Positions 23,955 to 33,251 of a stretch of DNA of 64,000 bases are shown here, in pieces. This DNA comes from an uncultured Lachnospiraceae bacterium (GTDB lineage: Bacteria > Bacillota > Clostridia > Lachnospirales > Lachnospiraceae), in the NCBI GenBank assembly GCA_947588845.1, contig CANQAR010000003.1, positions 43,080 to 107,079 on the forward strand. Direction: 5' to 3'. Under the pieces are notes generated by a model that did no database searches, was not told the origin of the DNA, and saw only the letters and a program-made list of their open reading frames with translations. Position numbers and translations under genes: made by a program. Positions within the stretch are counted from its first letter, which is position 1, and each line of letters opens with the position of its first letter.

Positions 23955-24752
23955 ATGGCGGATTTTAAAGTGACACGCTACAGGATACGCATCAATCACA
24001 TGGAAAACAAACCAGCCTCCCCTTTTTCTGTGGTATTTTTGAGTGACCTGCATGATGTGAGCTATGGCAGGGAGAATGAGAGGCTTCTTCAGGAGATACG
24101 GAATCAGGAACCGGAAGCGGTTTTTATCGGGGGAGATATGATTGTGGGGGCGAAAAAGCCGCGGACTCACGCCGCGGTCGCGCTCATGGATGAGCTGACA
24201 AAGCGTTATCCGGTCTACTGTGCAAACGGCAATCATGAGCGCCGCATGCATGAGCAGCCTGAGAAATACGGGGAGGCGTATGAGGATTATTCCGAGAAGA
24301 TCCGCAGTTTTGGCGTACATCTGCTGGAGAATGAGCACGAAAAGCTGCAGATCAGAAGAATGCGCTTTACTGTATGGGGGTATGAACTTTCTCAGGAGTA
24401 TTATGGCCGGTGGGGCAGAACAGCGCTTCAGCCAGAGCAGATGAAAAAAGAGATTGGCAGTCCTGCGGATGACTCTTTTCATATTCTGCTGGCGCATCAC
24501 CCGGCATATTTTGACACGTATGCCGCCTGGGGGGCAGATCTTGTTCTGGCCGGTCATTATCACGGAGGAATGATACGCCTGCCTGTGGTCGGAGGACTGA
24601 TCAGCCCCCAGCTGCAGCTGCTGCCTCCGTATTCGCGCGGCCTGTTTGTGGAAAAGGGACACCGCATGATTGTGAGTTCCGGGCTGGGAAGCCATACGAT
24701 CAAGCTCCGGGTCAACAATCCTCCGGAGCTTGTGGTCATAGATTTTCTGTAA
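23955..24752 (+). CDS. Calcineurin-type metallophosphoesterase
   Basis: 265 residues, preceded by GAGAGGAGGAG. The metal-binding motifs are in the expected order: DLHD (about residue 31), GGD (59-61), GNHE (91-94), the HH of LAHHPAYFDTY, and GHYHGG. This is the pattern of the YkuE-like branch, but there is no N-terminal membrane helix, so it is probably cytoplasmic. The substrate is unknown. It lies between a D,D-carboxypeptidase and scpA and ends 15 bp before scpA. Confidence 0.9.
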   Translation: MADFKVTRYRIRINHMENKPASPFSVVFLSDLHDVSYGRENERLLQEIRNQEPEAVFIGGDMIVGAKKPRTHAAVALMDELTKRYPVYCANGNHERRMHEQPEKYGEAYEDYSEKIRSFGVHLLENEHEKLQIRRMRFTVWGYELSQEYYGRWGRTALQPEQMKKEIGSPADDSFHILLAHHPAYFDTYAAWGADLVLAGHYHGGMIRLPVVGGLISPQLQLLPPYSRGLFVEKGHRMIVSSGLGSHTIKLRVNNPPELVVIDFL

Positions 24753-24767
24753 CCGGGAGAGGAAAGC

Positions 24768-25508
24768 ATGGGAATATCGGTAAAACTGCAGGTGTTTGAA
24801 GGTCCGCTGGACCTTCTGCTTCATTTGATCGATAAAAACAAAGTCAATATACAGGATATCCCGGTTGCGGAGATCACGAATCAGTATATGGAGTATGTCC
24901 GTCAGATGCAGGCGGAAGATCTTGATGTGATGAGTGAATTTCTTGTGATGGCGGCGACGCTTCTGGATATCAAGGCGAAAATGCTTCTTCCGCAGAAGGT
25001 CACGGAGGAGGGGGAGCCGGAGGATCCGCGGGCAGAGCTTGTCCAGAGACTGCTGGAATACAAGATGTACAAATACATGGCGCAGGAGCTGCGTGAACGG
25101 GAGGAGGCCGCCGCGTTTACCGTGTACCGGAGGCCGAATGTGCCGAAGGAGGTTCTGGCCTGGCAGGAGCCGGTCGATGTGGACCAGGTTCTTGAGGGCG
25201 TGACGCTTCCCAGACTTCTGCTTCTGTATCAGGATATACTGAAGAGGCAGGAAAAGCGCGTGGACCCGATCCGCAGCAGATTTGGGAGGCTGAAGAAAGA
25301 GGAAATTGATCTGAGCGAGACGATGCAGTTTGTGCAGGAGTACATTGAGAGAATCCGCAAATGCACCTTTCGAAATGTCCTGACACAGAGAAAAGGCAGG
25401 CCTTACGCGATCGCGGCATTTTTGACACTGCTTGAGATGATGAAGGAAGGGAAGGCTGAAGTCCGGCAGGAAGGAATTTTTGAGGAAATTTATATTTCGG
25501 CCGTGTAG
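24768..25508 (+). CDS. scpA: ScpA, kleisin subunit of the SMC condensin complex
   Basis: 246 residues with the ScpA signature at the N-terminus (LQVFEGPLDLLLHLIDKNKV, then DIPVAEITNQYMEYV). The N-terminal helical domain binds the SMC neck, and the C-terminal winged helix (QRKGRPYAIAAFLTLLEMMK) binds the SMC head. It is the bridging subunit of the chromosome-organising SMC-ScpAB complex. The SMC gene itself is elsewhere. Length is normal. Confidence 0.97.
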   Translation: MGISVKLQVFEGPLDLLLHLIDKNKVNIQDIPVAEITNQYMEYVRQMQAEDLDVMSEFLVMAATLLDIKAKMLLPQKVTEEGEPEDPRAELVQRLLEYKMYKYMAQELREREEAAAFTVYRRPNVPKEVLAWQEPVDVDQVLEGVTLPRLLLLYQDILKRQEKRVDPIRSRFGRLKKEEIDLSETMQFVQEYIERIRKCTFRNVLTQRKGRPYAIAAFLTLLEMMKEGKAEVRQEGIFEEIYISAV

Positions 25509-25603
25509 GAACCGGGGGACAGCCGGAGGCCGGTACAGGAATGGCTGCCCGGCTTATTGCCCGCAGGAACAGAAAGAAAATACAGATTAAAGGACAGGAT
25601 AGA

Positions 25604-26185
25604 GTGGAAGAAGGATTGGAGAAAAAGAAGATGGAGGCTGCTCTGGAGGCGATTCTGTTTGCCATGGGGAACGCCGTGGAAGTGGAAAAACTTGCGGCCG
25701 CGATCGGGCAGGAGACAGAGACAACACGGAATATTCTTTACAAAATGATGGAAAAATATCAGGAAGAAGACCGGGGAATCTGTCTGACCGAGCTGGATGG
25801 GGCATTTCAGCTTTGTACAAAAAGCGAGATGTACAGCTATCTGGTAAAGGCCGTCCGCCAGCCCAGGAAAGTTGTTCTGACAGAAGCTGCTCTGGAGGCG
25901 CTGTCAATCATTGCATACAAACAGCCTGTCACAAAGATCGAGATTGAGAAGATCAGAGGCGTAAAAAGCGACCACGCCGTGAACCGCCTGGTGGAGTATG
26001 ATCTTGTCAGAGAACTGGGAAGACTTGACGCTCCCGGAAAACCGATTCTGTTTGGGACGACGGAGGAATTTCTCCGGCATTTTGGGATGAAATCGCTGGG
26101 AGATCTGCCGTCCCCGGGCGCGATTCAGGTGGAAAATTTCAAGGCGGAGGCGGAAAAAGAAGTTGAAATGCAGATGAACGTATAG
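25604..26185 (+). CDS. scpB: ScpB, segregation and condensation protein B
   Basis: 193 residues from GTG 25604 (AAAGGA upstream); ATG 25631 would give 184 and is equally possible, while the frame stays open to 25541. Two winged-helix domains are apparent: the first starts at LEAILFAMGNAVEVEKLA; the second contains TEAALEALSIIAYKQPVTKI and EIEKIRGVKSDHAVNRLVEY, which is the strongest ScpB signature. ScpB dimers stabilise ScpA on SMC. Immediately downstream of scpA with 95 bp between stop and start. Confidence 0.95.
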   Translation: MEEGLEKKKMEAALEAILFAMGNAVEVEKLAAAIGQETETTRNILYKMMEKYQEEDRGICLTELDGAFQLCTKSEMYSYLVKAVRQPRKVVLTEAALEALSIIAYKQPVTKIEIEKIRGVKSDHAVNRLVEYDLVRELGRLDAPGKPILFGTTEEFLRHFGMKSLGDLPSPGAIQVENFKAEAEKEVEMQMNV

Positions 26186-26228
26186 GATTGTATAGAATGT
26201 TGGACAGGAAAAAAGGAGAAATGATCAT

Positions 26229-27482
26229 ATGGCAGTTTTAAAAAGACAAACCTGGCTGGTACTGACACTTTGTCTGTGTATTTTGCTGGGTGAGCCGATG
26301 CAGCATGTTTTTGCAGAAGAAAATGAGATGGAACGTACGGACAGCCGCAGTCAGGCTGCCGCAGATATGGAACTGTACGCCCGCAGCGCCGTTTTGATAG
26401 ACGGTGACAGCGGGCGTATTTTATATGGGAAGAATGAATCGGAGGCGATGCCGATGGCAAGCACGACAAAGATCATGACCTGTATCCTGGCGCTTGAACA
26501 GGGAGGCGGGGAAAAGCAGGTCTGCACGGTTTCCGCCGGCGCGGCATCTCAGCCGCAGGTAAAACTGGGCATGGTCACAGGAGATACTTTTTATCTGGGC
26601 GATCTTCTCTATTCTCTGATGCTGGAGTCCCACAATGACACGGCAGTCTGTATCGCGGAAAATGTCGGCGGGAGCGTGAAGGAGTTCGCGGCGATGATGA
26701 ATAAAAAAGCGGCGGAACTTGGATGTACGGATACGTACTATATCACACCGAACGGCCTGGATGCGGAGGATGAAAACGGCGTGCACCACACGACGGCGGC
26801 GGAGCTTGCCAGAGTGATGCGTTACTGCATCACACAGTCCCCGATGGCGGAGAAATTTCTTGAAATTACCCGGACAGATTCCTGTACGTTCGACAATCTG
26901 GAAGGCACGAGAAGCTACAGCTGCGTCAATCACAACGCGTTTCTCCATATGATGGAGGGCGCTCTGACCGGAAAGACCGGTTTTACAGGAAACGCGGGGT
27001 ACTGCTATGTCGGAGCGGTTAAAAAAGGAGAACGGCTGCTGATTGCTGCTCTGCTTGCCTGCGGCTGGCCGAACAACAGACACTATAAATGGGAGGATAT
27101 GCTGAAACTGATGAACTATGGATTTTCCGGTTATGAGAAAAGGGAGATTGGGACAGAGCCGGTAAAGCTGCCCCCGGTTCCCGTGGAAAACGGAAAGAAA
27201 GCGGAGGCTGCGGTGCAGGCGGAAACGGAATCATTTACACTTCTTATGAGAGCAGATGAACAGATTGAACGGAATGTGACAGTCAAAAAGAAGCTGAAGG
27301 CTCCGGTGGAGGCAGGAACAAGGGTCGGAACGGTGACATACAGCCTGGGGGGAACGGCGCTTGCAGAGTATCCGGTTGTTGTTTCGGAATCCATCGGAAA
27401 AATCGATTATCTGTTCTGCCTGAAACGCGTGGTACAGGAGTTTTTGCAGGCCGCGTTCGACACGAAAGCTAATAATACGTAA
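26229..27482 (+). CDS. D-alanyl-D-alanine carboxypeptidase (second S11 family member)
   Basis: 417 residues. A signal peptide (LVLTLCLCILLGEPMQHVFA) precedes the S11 domain with STTK in MPMASTTKIMT, SHN in LESHNDTAVCI (the middle SxN motif) and KTG in LTGKTGFTGNAG. A C-terminal domain follows from about residue 310. The organisation matches DacB/DacF-type spore or vegetative low-mass penicillin-binding proteins. It differs clearly from the copy at 22650, so the two are old paralogues and not a recent duplication. Start ATG 26229 follows AAAAAAGGAG. Confidence 0.93.
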   Translation: MAVLKRQTWLVLTLCLCILLGEPMQHVFAEENEMERTDSRSQAAADMELYARSAVLIDGDSGRILYGKNESEAMPMASTTKIMTCILALEQGGGEKQVCTVSAGAASQPQVKLGMVTGDTFYLGDLLYSLMLESHNDTAVCIAENVGGSVKEFAAMMNKKAAELGCTDTYYITPNGLDAEDENGVHHTTAAELARVMRYCITQSPMAEKFLEITRTDSCTFDNLEGTRSYSCVNHNAFLHMMEGALTGKTGFTGNAGYCYVGAVKKGERLLIAALLACGWPNNRHYKWEDMLKLMNYGFSGYEKREIGTEPVKLPPVPVENGKKAEAAVQAETESFTLLMRADEQIERNVTVKKKLKAPVEAGTRVGTVTYSLGGTALAEYPVVVSESIGKIDYLFCLKRVVQEFLQAAFDTKANNT

Positions 27483-27510
27483 AGATGGCCGGGTTATTAG
27501 ACAAAAAGAC

Positions 27511-27539
27511 TTGAAATTTTTTTGCAAACACGATACTAT
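27511..27539 (+). promoter_or_regulatory. Predicted promoter of the decarboxylase operon
   Basis: TTGAAA (27511-27516), 17-bp spacer, TACTAT (27534-27539), about 50 bp before the first gene. Confidence 0.6.
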
Positions 27540-27590
27540 TAGAATCGGCAGAAATTGGTTAACATTTTATATAACATGGAGGGCTGAAGA

Positions 27591-29027
27591 ATGAGTAATA
27601 CAGCACAAAGCTTGGCAAGTACAAGAATTGCTTCTTTACTTGATGAGAACAGTTTTGTTGAGATCGGCGGATATGTAACTGCCAGGAACACCGATTTCAA
27701 CATGCAGCAGACAGAGACACCAGGGGATGGCGTGGTGACAGGCTATGGTGTCATTGACGGAAAACTGGTTTATGTATACAGCCAGGATGCTTCTGTTCTC
27801 GGCGGCACGATTGGTGAGATGCACGCAAAAAAGATCACGGGCCTTTATGACATGGCGCTGAAGATGGGAGCGCCGGTGATCGGACTTCTTGACTGCGCAG
27901 GTCTCAGGCTTCAGGAGGCCACCGACGCTCTGAACGCGTTCGGCGAAATTTACCTGAAGCAGACAATGGCATCCGGAGTGATCCCGCAGATCACGGCGGT
28001 GTTTGGGAAATGCGGCGGAGGTCTTGCGCTTGTGCCTGCTCTGACAGACTTTACTTTTATGGAGGGAGAAAAGGCGGAACTGTTCGTCAACTCGCCAAAT
28101 GCGCTGGAGGGAAATACAAAGGAGAAGTGCAATACGGCATCCGCTTCTTTCCAGAGTGAGGAAGCGGGACTGGTGGATTTCGTCGGGACCGAGGCAGAGA
28201 TTATGGAAGGCATCCGTGAGCTTGTCGCGATGCTTCCGGCGAACAATGAGGATGACGATTACTTTGAGGAGTGCACGGATGATCTGAACCGTGTCTGCGC
28301 GGACCTCGCGAACGCGGCGGGCGACACCTCCATCCTGATCTCCAACATCGCGGACGACAATCATTTTATCGAAGTTAAGAGCGCGTACGCGAAGGACATG
28401 GTGACGGGCTTTATCAGGCTGAACGGAAATACGGTCGGCGTGGTCGCGAACCGCACGGAGATGTACGACGAAGAAGGAAACCTTGTGGAGTCCTATGACT
28501 GTGCGCTCAGCGCAAGAGGAGCGACAAAGGCGGCGGAGTTCGTCACATTCTGCGACGCGTTTGAGATTCCGGTTCTCTCCCTGACAAATGTAGCCGGATT
28601 CAAGGCGACAAGGTGCAGCGAGAGACGCATCGCAAAGGCAGTCGCGAAGCTGACCTATGCGTTTGCGAACGCGACGGTTCCGAAGGTGAATGTCATCATC
28701 GGAAAGGCTTTCGGAAGCGCCTGCGTGGCGATGAACAGCAAGGCAGTCGGCGCGGATTTCACCTATGCGTGGAGCCAGGCGCAGATTGGCATGATGGACG
28801 CGCAGCTTGCGGCGAAGATCATGTACGCGGGCGAAGGAGCGGCTGTGATCAATGAGAAGGCTGCCGAGTATGCGGCGCTGCAGTCGAGCGCGCTTGCGGC
28901 GGCGAAGAGAGGTTATGTCGATAATATTATTGAGGCGCAGGACACGAGAAAGTATGTGATCGGAGCCTTTGAGATGTTATTCACGAAAAGAGATGAACGC
29001 CCGTCCAGAAAGCACGGAACAGTTTAA
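27591..29027 (+). CDS. Divergent biotin-dependent carboxyltransferase (MmdA / 12S-like)
   Basis: 478 residues, GGAGGG before the ATG. It has the two-domain crotonase-like fold of acyl-CoA carboxyltransferases: SQDASVLGGTIGEMHAKKI corresponds to the usual QDFTVxGGSxxExHAxKI, and FANATVPKVNVIIGKAFGSA plus GADFTYAWSQAQIGMM to the second domain. Two motifs normally constant in methylmalonyl-CoA decarboxylase differ: the SGGARIQEG region reads CAGLRLQEATD, and the GFLPGxxQE region reads GFKATRCSERR. Its length is about 30 residues below the family's usual. The acyl substrate is therefore uncertain. It heads a five-gene operon with OadG-, biotin-carrier-, OadB- and OadA-like genes. Confidence 0.85.
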   Translation: MSNTAQSLASTRIASLLDENSFVEIGGYVTARNTDFNMQQTETPGDGVVTGYGVIDGKLVYVYSQDASVLGGTIGEMHAKKITGLYDMALKMGAPVIGLLDCAGLRLQEATDALNAFGEIYLKQTMASGVIPQITAVFGKCGGGLALVPALTDFTFMEGEKAELFVNSPNALEGNTKEKCNTASASFQSEEAGLVDFVGTEAEIMEGIRELVAMLPANNEDDDYFEECTDDLNRVCADLANAAGDTSILISNIADDNHFIEVKSAYAKDMVTGFIRLNGNTVGVVANRTEMYDEEGNLVESYDCALSARGATKAAEFVTFCDAFEIPVLSLTNVAGFKATRCSERRIAKAVAKLTYAFANATVPKVNVIIGKAFGSACVAMNSKAVGADFTYAWSQAQIGMMDAQLAAKIMYAGEGAAVINEKAAEYAALQSSALAAAKRGYVDNIIEAQDTRKYVIGAFEMLFTKRDERPSRKHGTV

Positions 29028-29041
29028 GCGAGGTGAATTAC

Positions 29042-30031
29042 ATGAAACGTAGATTGTGTGCAATTTTACTTGCTTCGGGACTTGCGGTTTCCCTTCTTGC
29101 AGCGGGCGTGTATGCAGAGGAGACGGAAATGGTAACGGAAGCGGACGCCGGGACGGAAGCTGATGCAGAAGATGCGGAGACAGAGGAAGAGACGGACGCC
29201 AAAGACGAGGAAGAATCCAAAGAAGAGGATGCTCTTGCGGAGATGGAGTCGGATGTCGAACAGCTGTCTGAGGCAGAGTCGGAAGCCGTCGAGGCGGAGT
29301 CTGAGACCGTTGACGTCCAGGAGCAGATGAATGAGTATATGAAGCAGAGCATTGTGCAGCTTCTTCAGCAGCTGAGCGGCATGAGCGATTCCGAACTGCA
29401 GACGATCATCGACGAAGGCGATGCGTCGAGCGCGCTGATCGCGGCCAACTGGACGTCCGTAAAGCAGGACCTCGGCAATTTTGTGGAGGTACTGGATCAG
29501 CAGGTGGAAACAGAGGGAAGCATTCTCCGTGCGGTCAGCACGGTAAAATATGACGGGGTCGGGGACAGAACCACTGTCACGGTGACGTATGAAGTCGACC
29601 AGTCCGCGCAGACGTTCTCGGTGAACTGGGACGTCAAGTATCCCATGAGCACGCTGATGCAGCAGGCGGCCCTGAATACCATCATGGGTCTTGGAATTGT
29701 GTTCCTGACGCTGCTGTTCCTGAGCTGGGTGATCAGCCAGCTTCACATCATACCGGAAATGGTGGAGAAGGTGAACAGCAGAGGAAGCCTCAGGAAGAAA
29801 GCGCCTGCAGCGGGCAGTACGGCACCGGCAGCTCCCGCGGGCAGCACGGCACCGGCAGCAGCGCCGGCAAAGAAGCCTGCGGCCAGAAAGCAGGAGCCGC
29901 TTATGGATGACCTTGAGCTTGTCGCGGTTATCGCGGCGGCGATCGCGGCGGCTGAAAATACTTCAACCGATGGTTTTGTAGTACGTTCCATTAAGAAAGT
30001 CAATAAGAGCAGATGGCAGAAGAAAGCCTAA
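29042..30031 (+). CDS. OadG-like membrane subunit with signal peptide and long extracytosolic domain
   Basis: 329 residues from ATG 29042 (GAGGTG upstream). A signal peptide (ILLASGLAVSLLAAGVYA) is followed by an acidic stretch of Glu/Asp/Ala/Thr (about 25-90), a soluble domain of about 110 residues with VKYDGVGDRTTVTVTYEVDQ, one membrane helix (MGLGIVFLTLLFLSWVISQ), then a Pro/Ala-rich linker and a C-terminal helix (ELVAVIAAAIAAAE). The membrane helix plus C-terminal part matches OadG/MmdD gamma/delta subunits, which hold the decarboxylase complex together. The large extra N-terminal domain outside the membrane has no assigned role; similar extended OadG proteins occur in related Firmicutes as far as I recall. 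Confidence 0.8.
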   Translation: MKRRLCAILLASGLAVSLLAAGVYAEETEMVTEADAGTEADAEDAETEEETDAKDEEESKEEDALAEMESDVEQLSEAESEAVEAESETVDVQEQMNEYMKQSIVQLLQQLSGMSDSELQTIIDEGDASSALIAANWTSVKQDLGNFVEVLDQQVETEGSILRAVSTVKYDGVGDRTTVTVTYEVDQSAQTFSVNWDVKYPMSTLMQQAALNTIMGLGIVFLTLLFLSWVISQLHIIPEMVEKVNSRGSLRKKAPAAGSTAPAAPAGSTAPAAAPAKKPAARKQEPLMDDLELVAVIAAAIAAAENTSTDGFVVRSIKKVNKSRWQKKA

Positions 30032-30051
30032 GAATTCAGGAGGAGACAGGA

Positions 30052-30432
30052 ATGAAAAATTATACGATTACAGTCAATGGCAATGTATATGAAGTGACAG
30101 TGGAAGAGGGTACAGGACAGGGCGCTCCGGCCAAAGCTGCAAAGGCGGCTCCCAAGGCGGCACCGAAGGCAGCTCCGGCTCCCGCGGCGGCTCCGGCTCC
30201 TGCAGCAGGCGGCGCAGGATCTGTGCTTGTTACTGCTTCCGTACCGGGCAAGGTGTTCAAGGTTGAGGCCAGCGTAGGACAGGAAGTCAAGGCCGGCGAT
30301 CCGATCGTGATCCTGGAAGCGATGAAGATGGAAATTCCGGTTGTTGCTCCGCAGGATGGTACTGTGGCGAGCATCGATGTTACTGTAGGACAGGCAATCG
30401 AGTCAGGCGATACGCTTGCGACCATGGACTAA
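30052..30432 (+). CDS. Biotin carrier protein (biotin/lipoyl attachment)
   Basis: 126 residues, start ATG 30052 after CAGGAGGAGACAGG. A short N-terminal domain (MKNYTITVNGNVYEVTVEEG) is joined by an Ala/Pro/Lys linker (residues 22-55) to a C-terminal biotinyl domain with VPGKVFKVEASVGQEVKAGD and EAMKMEIPV. The biotinylated residue is Lys92, 35 residues from the end as expected. It shuttles the carboxyl group between the carboxyltransferases and the membrane beta subunit. Known homologues are MmdC and the 1.3S transcarboxylase subunit. Confidence 0.95.
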   Translation: MKNYTITVNGNVYEVTVEEGTGQGAPAKAAKAAPKAAPKAAPAPAAAPAPAAGGAGSVLVTASVPGKVFKVEASVGQEVKAGDPIVILEAMKMEIPVVAPQDGTVASIDVTVGQAIESGDTLATMD

Positions 30433-30521
30433 TTGCGGCGGTGCTTCTGCCGGCATGACAGCCCGTATCCCGCGGTGCTTCTGCCGCGATGTACCATTAC
30501 TACAGACTGGGAGGTAAAAGA

Positions 30522-31679
30522 ATGTCTTATATTACAACTACCTTGTCCAACTTACTTGAGCAGACGGCCTTTTTGAATCTGACATGGGGCAACTATGTTA
30601 TGATCGCAGTAGCCTGTGTGTTCCTGTATCTGGCAATCAAGCATGGTTTTGAGCCTCTGCTTCTCGTGCCGATCGCGTTTGGTATGCTGCTGGTCAATAT
30701 CTATCCGGATATCATGGCGGAGCCTTACACGGATGCTGTCGGGATCGAGCATGCAGGCGGTTTGCTTCACTATTTCTATATTATGGATGAATGGAGTATC
30801 CTTCCGTCGCTGATCTTCATGGGCGTCGGCGCGATGACGGATTTCGGTCCGCTGATCGCAAATCCGAAGAGCTTCCTGCTCGGCGCTGCCGCGCAGCTCG
30901 GTATCTACATGGCATACTTCCTTGCAATTTTCCTTGGATTCAACGGCAAGGCCGCGGCGGCGATCTCCATCATCGGAGGCGCTGACGGCCCGACATCCAT
31001 CTTCCTTGCAGGAAAGCTTGGCCAGACAACGCTGATGGGTCCGATCGCGGTTGCGGCGTACTCCTATATGTCGCTCGTCCCGATCATCCAGCCTCCGATC
31101 ATGAAGCTTCTGACGACAGAGGAGGAGCGCAAGATCAAGATGGAGCAGCTTCGTCCGGTATCAAAGCTTGAGAAGATCCTGTTCCCGATCGTCATCACGA
31201 TCGTTGTGTGTATGCTTCTTCCGTCCACGGCTCCGCTGGTCGGTATGCTGATGCTTGGAAACCTCTTCCGCGAGAGCGGCGTGGTGAAGCAGCTGACAGA
31301 GACCGCGTCCAACGCGATGATGTATATCGTTGTTATCCTGCTTGGTACTTCCGTAGGCGCTACGACGAGCGCGGAAGCGTTCCTGAATCTCAACACGATC
31401 AAGATCGTTGTCCTTGGTCTTGTCGCGTTCGCGTTCGGTACGGCAGGCGGCGTACTTTTCGGCAAGCTGATGTGCAAACTGTCCGGCGGAAAGATCAATC
31501 CGCTGATCGGCTCGGCAGGCGTTTCCGCGGTGCCGATGGCGGCCCGTGTCGCGCAGAAGGTCGGTGCGGAGGCGGATCCGACAAACTTCCTGCTGATGCA
31601 CGCGATGGGTCCGAACGTGGCCGGCGTTATCGGTACGGCAGTTGCGGCCGGTACGTTCATGGCTATCTTCGGAGTATAA
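30522..31679 (+). CDS. Na+-translocating decarboxylase beta subunit (OadB/MmdB)
   Basis: 385 residues from ATG 30522 (GGGAGGT upstream). It is a polytopic membrane protein with about nine membrane helices and the family hallmarks FMGVGAMTDFGPLIANPKSF, IGGADGPTSIFL (the Na+-binding Asp lies in GGADGPT) and ISVVPMAARVAQ-like GVSAVPMAARVAQKVGAEAD. The beta subunit decarboxylates the carboxybiotin and exports Na+. Two short direct repeats (GCGGTGCTTCTGCCG) lie in the 88-bp gap before it. Confidence 0.97.
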   Translation: MSYITTTLSNLLEQTAFLNLTWGNYVMIAVACVFLYLAIKHGFEPLLLVPIAFGMLLVNIYPDIMAEPYTDAVGIEHAGGLLHYFYIMDEWSILPSLIFMGVGAMTDFGPLIANPKSFLLGAAAQLGIYMAYFLAIFLGFNGKAAAAISIIGGADGPTSIFLAGKLGQTTLMGPIAVAAYSYMSLVPIIQPPIMKLLTTEEERKIKMEQLRPVSKLEKILFPIVITIVVCMLLPSTAPLVGMLMLGNLFRESGVVKQLTETASNAMMYIVVILLGTSVGATTSAEAFLNLNTIKIVVLGLVAFAFGTAGGVLFGKLMCKLSGGKINPLIGSAGVSAVPMAARVAQKVGAEADPTNFLLMHAMGPNVAGVIGTAVAAGTFMAIFGV

Positions 31680-31793
31680 TTCAGGATTGTTTTCACCCCG
31701 CGGGGGTGGGAACGGCACAGTGTATGATCACTTCCGGGGAAGCCGGACGATAGCGGCTCTCCGGGGATTTTCCAGAATAACAGGAGGAATAAA

Positions 31794-33218
31794 ATGGCTA
31801 AGGAAGTGGAAAAAAAGATTCAGAAACCGATCAAGATTACTGAGACGATCCTCCGTGACGCGCATCAGTCTCTGATCGCGACCAGAATGTCGACAGAGCA
31901 GATGCTTCCGATCGTGGAGAAGCTTGATCAGGTTGGATATCATTCAGTAGAGTGCTGGGGCGGCGCGACCTTTGACGCGTCCCTGCGTTTCCTGAAGGAG
32001 GATCCGTGGGACAGACTGCGCAAGCTGCGCGACGGCTTCAAGAACACGAAGCTGCAGATGCTGTTCCGCGGACAGAATATTCTTGGTTATCGTCCGTACG
32101 CGGATGACGTGGTAGAGTACTTTGTACAGAAATCCGTCGCGAACGGCATCGATATCATCCGTATTTTTGACTGTCTCAATGACATAAGAAACCTTCAGAC
32201 GGCGGTTACGGCTGCGAACAAGGAGAAGGCTCACGCACAGGTTGCGATGTCCTACACGCTCGGCGAGGCCTATACGCTTGAGTACTGGGTAGATCTCGCG
32301 AAGAGAATCGAGAATATGGGAGCAAATTCCATCTGTATCAAGGATATGGCAGGACTTCTTCTTCCGTACACAGCGGTTGAGCTGATCGGCGCTCTTAAGG
32401 AAGCGGTCTCCATCCCGATCCAGCTGCACACGCATTACACGTCAGGCGTCGCTTCCATGACTTACATGAAGGCGGTCGAGGCAGGCGTGGACGTCATCGA
32501 TACCGCAATGTCTCCGTTCGCTCTCGGAACATCTCAGCCGGCGACGGAAGTTATGGTTGAGACGTTCAAGGGAACCCCATACGATACTGGCTTTGATCAG
32601 AACCTTCTCGCGGAGATCGCGGATTACTTCCGTCCGATGCGCGACGAGGCGCTTGAGAGCGGCCTGCTGAATCCGAAGAATATGGGCGTCAACATCAAGA
32701 CGCTGCTGTATCAGGTACCGGGCGGAATGCTCTCGAACCTGACTTCGCAGCTGAAGGACCAGCATGCGGAGAACCGTTACTACGAAGTGCTTGAGGAAGT
32801 TCCGAGAGTCCGGAAGGATCTCGGCGAGCCGCCTCTTGTCACGCCGTCTTCCCAGATCGTCGGCACGCAGGCTGTGTTCAACGTGCTGATGGGCGAGCGC
32901 TACAAGATGGTGACGAAGGAGACGAAAGATGTGCTCTCCGGCAAGTACGGCGAGACAGTCAAGCCGTTTGATCCGGAAGTGCAGAAAAAGTGCATCGGCG
33001 ATGCGGAAGTCATCACCTGCCGTCCGGCAGATCTGATTCCGGATGAGCTCGATACGCTCCGCGGCGAGATGGCCGAGTGGTCGCAGCAGGATGAGGATGT
33101 GCTTTCCTACGCGCTGTTCCCGCAGGTTGCCACCGATTTCTTCAAATACAGACAGGCGCAGCAGACAAAGATTGATCCGACTGCCGCTGACAATGAAAAT
33201 AAGGCATATCCGGTATAA
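31794..33218 (+). CDS. Oxaloacetate/pyruvate carboxyltransferase (OadA / 5S-like, no biotin domain)
   Basis: 474 residues. A TIM-barrel carboxyltransferase of the pyruvate carboxylase/OadA/5S type: TILRDAHQSLIATRMSTEQM at the start, WGGATFDASLRFLKEDPWDR, the metal and carboxylation motif NSICIKDMAGLLLPY, and HTHYTSGVASMTYMKAVEAG with the metal-binding HxH. Residues from about 300 form the conserved helical domain (GGMLSNLTSQL). The C-terminal biotinyl domain found in full-length OadA is missing, so the separate carrier at 30052 must serve it. It is last in the operon. A GGAGGAAT site precedes the ATG. Confidence 0.95.
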   Translation: MAKEVEKKIQKPIKITETILRDAHQSLIATRMSTEQMLPIVEKLDQVGYHSVECWGGATFDASLRFLKEDPWDRLRKLRDGFKNTKLQMLFRGQNILGYRPYADDVVEYFVQKSVANGIDIIRIFDCLNDIRNLQTAVTAANKEKAHAQVAMSYTLGEAYTLEYWVDLAKRIENMGANSICIKDMAGLLLPYTAVELIGALKEAVSIPIQLHTHYTSGVASMTYMKAVEAGVDVIDTAMSPFALGTSQPATEVMVETFKGTPYDTGFDQNLLAEIADYFRPMRDEALESGLLNPKNMGVNIKTLLYQVPGGMLSNLTSQLKDQHAENRYYEVLEEVPRVRKDLGEPPLVTPSSQIVGTQAVFNVLMGERYKMVTKETKDVLSGKYGETVKPFDPEVQKKCIGDAEVITCRPADLIPDELDTLRGEMAEWSQQDEDVLSYALFPQVATDFFKYRQAQQTKIDPTAADNENKAYPV

Positions 33219-33251
33219 GTTTCAGACTGAAAAACCGGCGTGGAGAGCGCA

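Noticed and set aside
30433..30510. Two direct GCGGTGCTTCTGCCG repeats, considered as the start of a CRISPR or repeat array
   Set aside because: Only two copies, short spacing and no further units; no cas genes in the window.
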